NCBI RefSeq assembly: GCF_039872765.1
Contig: NZ_JBDPZC010000003.1
Location: 248,001 to 312,000 of the forward strand
DNA: 64,000 nucleotides
Origin: Roseateles_B flavus
GTDB lineage: Bacteria > Pseudomonadota > Gammaproteobacteria > Burkholderiales > Burkholderiaceae_C
Direction of reading: 5' to 3'
Shown here: positions 60,412 to 64,000 of the stretch, piece after piece
Layout of the letters: each line of letters begins with the position of its first letter
Numbering within the stretch: the stretch's first letter is position 1
The notes under the pieces: generated by a model
The model's database searches: none
Told to the model about the DNA's origin: nothing
Seen by the model: the letters and a program-made list of their open reading frames with translations, nothing else
Translations under genes and position numbers: made by a program

Positions 60412-62847
60412 TCAGGCGCGCAGACGCGCGCCCAGCTTTTCACCCAGGGCCGACAGCACCGTGGCCACGGCCTGCTCGATGCGTTCGTCCGTCAGCGTGG
60501 CTTCTTCGTCCAGCAGCTCCAGCCGGATGGCCATGCTGCGTTCGCCTTCCTTCAGCTCACCACTGGGCTGGGCAGGCTTGAAGATATCGAACAGACGCGC
60601 CGAGCGTACCAGGGCATCCCCGGCCGTGCCGATGGTTTGCATCAAGGATTCGTGTGTGACGGTATCCGAGACGATCACCGCGATGTCGCGCAGCACCGCC
60701 TGCTGGCGCGGCACGCCCTGCCCCACCGGCAAGCTGCGCGCCAGCACGGCGTCCAGCTCCAGCTCGAAGAGCACCGGCGCGCCCGCGCCCTGAGGCAGCT
60801 CGTAGGCCTGGCGCCACTTGGGATGCAGCTCGCCGATCACGCCGATGGGCTGGCCATCCAGCTCCACACGGGCGCTGCGGCCCGGGTGCAGGGCCGGATG
60901 CCCAGCCGCCACGAAGCGCAGCTGGCGAGGGGCGAACAGGGCTTCCAGATCGCCCTTGACGTCGAAAAAGTCCACGGCGCGATCGCGCTGGCTCCACTGC
61001 TGCTGGTCCGCCGGGCCGAAGGCCAGGCCGCCCAGGCGCATGGGCTGGGCGATGCCGGCCACGCTGGCGGCACCGGTCTGCACCGAGGCGTCGCGCAGGA
61101 AGACGCGGCCGATCTCGAACACGCGCACGCGGCTGGCCTTGCGGGCCAGGTTGTGGCGCAGCACGTTGAGCAGGCTGCCCATCAGACTGGTGCGCATCAC
61201 CGAGAGCTGGCTGGTGATGGGGTTGAGCAGGCGGATGGGGTTCTCCTCACCGGCGAGCTCACGCTCCCAGCGCTCCTCCACGAAGCTGAAGTTGATGGTC
61301 TCGAAGTAGTCGCGCGCGGCCACGGCATGGCGCAAGGCATGCACGCCGCGGCGCGATTCCGAGCGGGTCTTTGCCACCACGGGCGCCAGCGGCGGCGTGG
61401 CCGGCAGCTTGCCGTAGCCCAGCACGCGGATGACTTCCTCGATCAGGTCTTCCTCGATGCTGATGTCGAAGCGCCAGCTCGGCGGCGTGACGGTCAGGGT
61501 GCCCTCACCTTGCATGAAAGGCAGGCCCAGGCGGCGGAACACGCCGGCGCATTCGTCCTGCGTCACGGGCATGCCGATCACCTTGGCGGCACGGGCCACG
61601 CGCAGGGTCACGGGCTTCGGCGCGGGCATGTTGACGCGCTGGTCCACCAGCGGGCCAGCCTCGCCACCGCAGATCTCCAGCACCAGCTGGGTGATGCGCT
61701 CGATGTGCTCGGCAATGCTTTCGGGATCGACCCCCCGCTCGAAACGGTGGCCGGCATCCGTACTGAAGTTGTAGCGGCGGCCGCGACCCATGACGGCCTC
61801 GGGCCACCAGAAGGCCGCCTCGATGTAGACGTTGCGGGTGTCGTCGGAGACGGCGGTGTGGTCGCCGCCCATGATGCCGGCCAGGGACTCGACCTGGCTG
61901 GCATCGGCGATCACGCCCACCTTCTCGTCCAGCTCGACGGTGTTGCCGTTCAGCAGCTTGAGCTGCTCGCCCGCCTTGGCCCAGCGCACGATGAGCTCGC
62001 GGTCGATCTTGTCGAGGTCGAAGATGTGCGAGGGGCGGCCCAGCTCGAACATCACGTAGTTGGAGATGTCCACCAGGGCCGAGACGGAGCGCTGGCCGCA
62101 GCGGGCCAGGCGCTGGACCATCCAGGCCGGCGTCTGGGCCTTGTGGTTGACGTTGCGCACCACCCGGCCGGCGAAGCGGCCGCAGAGATCCGGCGCTTCC
62201 ACGCGCACGGGCACGGTCTGGTCGACCACCGGCTTCACCGGCGTGATGGCGGGCAGGGTCAGCGGCGCGCCGGTCAGGGCGGCCACCTCGCGGGCCACGC
62301 CCAGCACCGAGAGGCCATGGCCCAGATTGGGCGTGAGCTTCAGCGTGAAGAGGGTGTCGTCCAGGTTCAGGAACTCACGGATGTTCTGGCCCACGGGCGC
62401 CTCCGCCGGCAGTTCCAGCAGGCCGCCGTGGTCCTCGCTGAGCTTGAGCTCGCGGGCGGAGCACAGCATGCCGAAGCTCTCGACGCCGCGCAGCTTGCCC
62501 ACCTTGATCAGGAAGGGCTTGCCGTCCTCACCCGGGGGCAGCTCGGCACCCACGGTGGCCAGGGGCACCTTGATGCCGGCGCGCGCATTGGGCGCGCCGC
62601 AGACGATCTGCAGCGGCTCGCCGTTGTTGAAGGCCGGGCCGGCATTGACCTTGCAGACCCGCAACTTGTCAGCGTTAGGGTGCTGCTCGGCCTCCAGGAT
62701 CTCGGCGACCACGATCCCGCTGAAGGGCGGCGCGGCCGGGCTCAGCTCTTCGACTTCCATGCCGGACATGGTCAGCAGCGAAGCCAGCTCTTGGGTGTTC
62801 AGGGGCGGATTGCAGAAGGCCCGCAGCCAGGACTCAGGGAATTGCAT
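60412..62847 (-). CDS. pheT: Phenylalanyl-tRNA synthetase beta subunit
   Basis: An 811-residue PheT of usual length. It has the N-terminal tRNA-binding domain (VVAEILEAEQHPNADKLRVCKV near 46-67), B3/B4 editing region, B5 domain, catalytic-like core and the C-terminal anticodon-binding FDX-ACB domain (RDIAVIVSDTVTHESLMQTI). It pairs with PheS. The start at 62847 gives MQFPESWLRAFCNPPLNT, the expected N-terminus. Confidence 0.97.
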   Translation of the reverse strand: MQFPESWLRAFCNPPLNTQELASLLTMSGMEVEELSPAAPPFSGIVVAEILEAEQHPNADKLRVCKVNAGPAFNNGEPLQIVCGAPNARAGIKVPLATVGAELPPGEDGKPFLIKVGKLRGVESFGMLCSARELKLSEDHGGLLELPAEAPVGQNIREFLNLDDTLFTLKLTPNLGHGLSVLGVAREVAALTGAPLTLPAITPVKPVVDQTVPVRVEAPDLCGRFAGRVVRNVNHKAQTPAWMVQRLARCGQRSVSALVDISNYVMFELGRPSHIFDLDKIDRELIVRWAKAGEQLKLLNGNTVELDEKVGVIADASQVESLAGIMGGDHTAVSDDTRNVYIEAAFWWPEAVMGRGRRYNFSTDAGHRFERGVDPESIAEHIERITQLVLEICGGEAGPLVDQRVNMPAPKPVTLRVARAAKVIGMPVTQDECAGVFRRLGLPFMQGEGTLTVTPPSWRFDISIEEDLIEEVIRVLGYGKLPATPPLAPVVAKTRSESRRGVHALRHAVAARDYFETINFSFVEERWERELAGEENPIRLLNPITSQLSVMRTSLMGSLLNVLRHNLARKASRVRVFEIGRVFLRDASVQTGAASVAGIAQPMRLGGLAFGPADQQQWSQRDRAVDFFDVKGDLEALFAPRQLRFVAAGHPALHPGRSARVELDGQPIGVIGELHPKWRQAYELPQGAGAPVLFELELDAVLARSLPVGQGVPRQQAVLRDIAVIVSDTVTHESLMQTIGTAGDALVRSARLFDIFKPAQPSGELKEGERSMAIRLELLDEEATLTDERIEQAVATVLSALGEKLGARLRA

Positions 62848-62909
62848 GGGATTCTCGTCAGCGTGTTCGGTGGTGTTCTTGCGATGCTCGCGATCAGGGC
62901 AAGCGGGGC

Positions 62910-63953
62910 TTACTTGAACTGGCTCAGGAAGCGCAGGTCGCCCTCGAAGAACAGGCGCAGGTCATTGACGCCGTAGCGCAGCATGGCCAGGCGGTCGATG
63001 CCGGAGCCGAAGGCGAAGCCGATGTAGCGTTCCGGGTCCAGGCCCATGTTGCGGATCACCTGCGGATGCACCTGGCCGGCGCCGGAAACCTCCAGCCAGC
63101 GACCCTTGAGCGGGCCGGTCTCGAACATGATGTCGATCTCGGCGCTGGGCTCGGTAAAGGGAAAGTAGCTGGGACGGAAGCGCAGCTGCAGCGCATCCGT
63201 CTCGAAGAAGGCGATGATGAAGTTCAGGTAGACCGACTTCAGGTCCTTGAAGCTGATGTTCTCGCCGACCCACAGGCCTTCAACCTGATGGAACATGGGC
63301 GAGTGCGTGGCGTCGCTGTCCACGCGGTAGGTGCGGCCCGGGGCGATCACGCGGATTTCCGGCATGGTGTCCTGACCGGCATAGCGCTTGGCATGGGCCT
63401 GCGCGTAGCGGATCTGCATGGGGCTGGTGTGCGGGCGCAGGTTGAACCAGCGGCCGCCCTCGTCCTTCATGTCCACGTAGAAGGTGTCCTGCATGGAGCG
63501 CGCAGGATGGTTCTCGGGATTGTTCAGCGAGGAGAAGCTGAACCAGTCGGTCTCGATCTCGGGACCGTCAGCCACGTCGAAGCCCATGGAGCCGAAGATG
63601 GCCTCGATGCGCTCCATCGCACGCGTGATGGGATGCAGGCCACCGGTGCCGCGCTGGCGGCCGGGCAGGCTGACGTCCAGGGCTTCGGCCTTGAGCTGCT
63701 TCTCGAGCTCGGCGTCGGCGAGCGCCTGGCGGCGGGCGTTCAGCGCCGCCTCGATGCCCTGCTTGAGCTGGTTGATCTCGGCGCCGCGGGTTTTCTTCTC
63801 CTCGACCGGCAGCGCGGCCAGGCCCTTCATCAGCTCGGTCACCTGGCCGGACTTGCCCAGGAACCGCGCCTTGGCGTTCTCCAGGTCGGCAGGGGTGGAG
63901 GCCTGGGCAAATTCAGCCTGGGCGCTTTGCAGCAATTGGGCGAGATCGTTCAT
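62910..63953 (-). CDS. pheS: Phenylalanyl-tRNA synthetase alpha subunit
   Basis: A 347-residue PheS. The N-terminal coiled coil is followed by the class II catalytic core with motif 2 (HTSPMQIRYAQ near 174-184 and IAPGRTYRVDSDATHSPMFHQVEG near 207-230) and motif 3 (GFAFGSGIDRLAMLRYGVNDLR near 315-336). The residue after the FGSG motif region and the phenylalanine pocket look normal. It is the first of the pheS-pheT-ihfA-merR run visible in the window; its own promoter region is cut by the window edge. Confidence 0.97.
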   Translation of the reverse strand: MNDLAQLLQSAQAEFAQASTPADLENAKARFLGKSGQVTELMKGLAALPVEEKKTRGAEINQLKQGIEAALNARRQALADAELEKQLKAEALDVSLPGRQRGTGGLHPITRAMERIEAIFGSMGFDVADGPEIETDWFSFSSLNNPENHPARSMQDTFYVDMKDEGGRWFNLRPHTSPMQIRYAQAHAKRYAGQDTMPEIRVIAPGRTYRVDSDATHSPMFHQVEGLWVGENISFKDLKSVYLNFIIAFFETDALQLRFRPSYFPFTEPSAEIDIMFETGPLKGRWLEVSGAGQVHPQVIRNMGLDPERYIGFAFGSGIDRLAMLRYGVNDLRLFFEGDLRFLSQFK

Positions 63954-64000
63954 CGCAGCGGCGGACTCGTAAGCAGGAAAGCAATAAGAAAAGGCCGAAC

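Overview
The window is high-GC, densely packed chromosomal DNA from a betaproteobacterium of the order Burkholderiales. The best fit is the Rubrivivax/Leptothrix/Roseateles side of Comamonadaceae/Sphaerotilaceae. The basis is GC-rich codon use, the block orders tig-clpP-clpX-lon, ilvB-ilvH-ilvC-pssA-leuA and pheS-pheT-ihfA-merR, the sigma/DUF3619/DUF3106/RDD cluster, and protein sequence character. No species is claimed. No prophage, insertion sequence, CRISPR array or rRNA was seen. Almost everything is core chromosome, and the main accessory block is a complete cytochrome-cd1 denitrification island.

Layout. 1-5.5 kb: the tail of a 2OG-Fe(II) oxygenase, a small cysteine-cluster protein, then a leftward acyl-CoA oxidation group (etfB, etfA, acyl-CoA dehydrogenase, nitronate-monooxygenase-like enzyme) with two candidate operators. 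5.5-7.3 kb: murI and a tRNA array (Leu-TAA, four apparently identical Gly-GCC, Cys). 7.4-13.7 kb: the proteostasis block lon, clpX, clpP, tig with heat-shock-like promoters, then tRNA-Leu-TAG. 13.9-18.2 kb: an RND efflux pump pair. 18.4-21.4 kb: hpnC-hpnD-hpnE for squalene synthesis. 21.4-23.4 kb: an IclR regulator and pbpG. 23.5-29.9 kb: leucine/branched-chain synthesis (leuA, pssA, ilvC, ilvH, ilvB) with a clear leu attenuator and a second candidate attenuator before ilvB.

30-37.4 kb: an ECF-like sigma factor operon (sigma, DUF3619, DUF3106, RDD, dgkA), glnK downstream of nadE, a FemAB-like acyltransferase, and soluble pyrophosphatase ppa. 37.6-40.8 kb: membrane pyrophosphatase hppA, divergent from ppa, and a J-domain protein. 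41-57.2 kb: denitrification. nirS, nirM, nirC, nirF, nirDL, nirG, nirH, nirJ and nirN run leftward; nirE runs rightward from a shared FNR-type site; a Dnr-type regulator and norC-norB-norQ-(4Fe-4S membrane protein)-norD follow. Together these make nitrite reductase with its heme d1, and nitric oxide reductase, under a common regulator. nosZ and narG are not in the window. 57.3-64 kb: yggL, a DUF5694 protein, a 7-bp tandem repeat, tRNA-Pro, merR-like gene, ihfA, pheT and pheS.

The most rewarding signals are regulatory: the leuA leader peptide with a terminator/antiterminator pair, an ilvB-proximal terminator hairpin, three matching FNR-family boxes around nir/nor/dnr, an orphan TetR-type operator between the RND pump and hpn genes, and a short dispersed sequence (GGGTCAGGTCTTG) found at least five times. 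Coordinates and starts were read by eye; family names come from motif recognition and not from searches.
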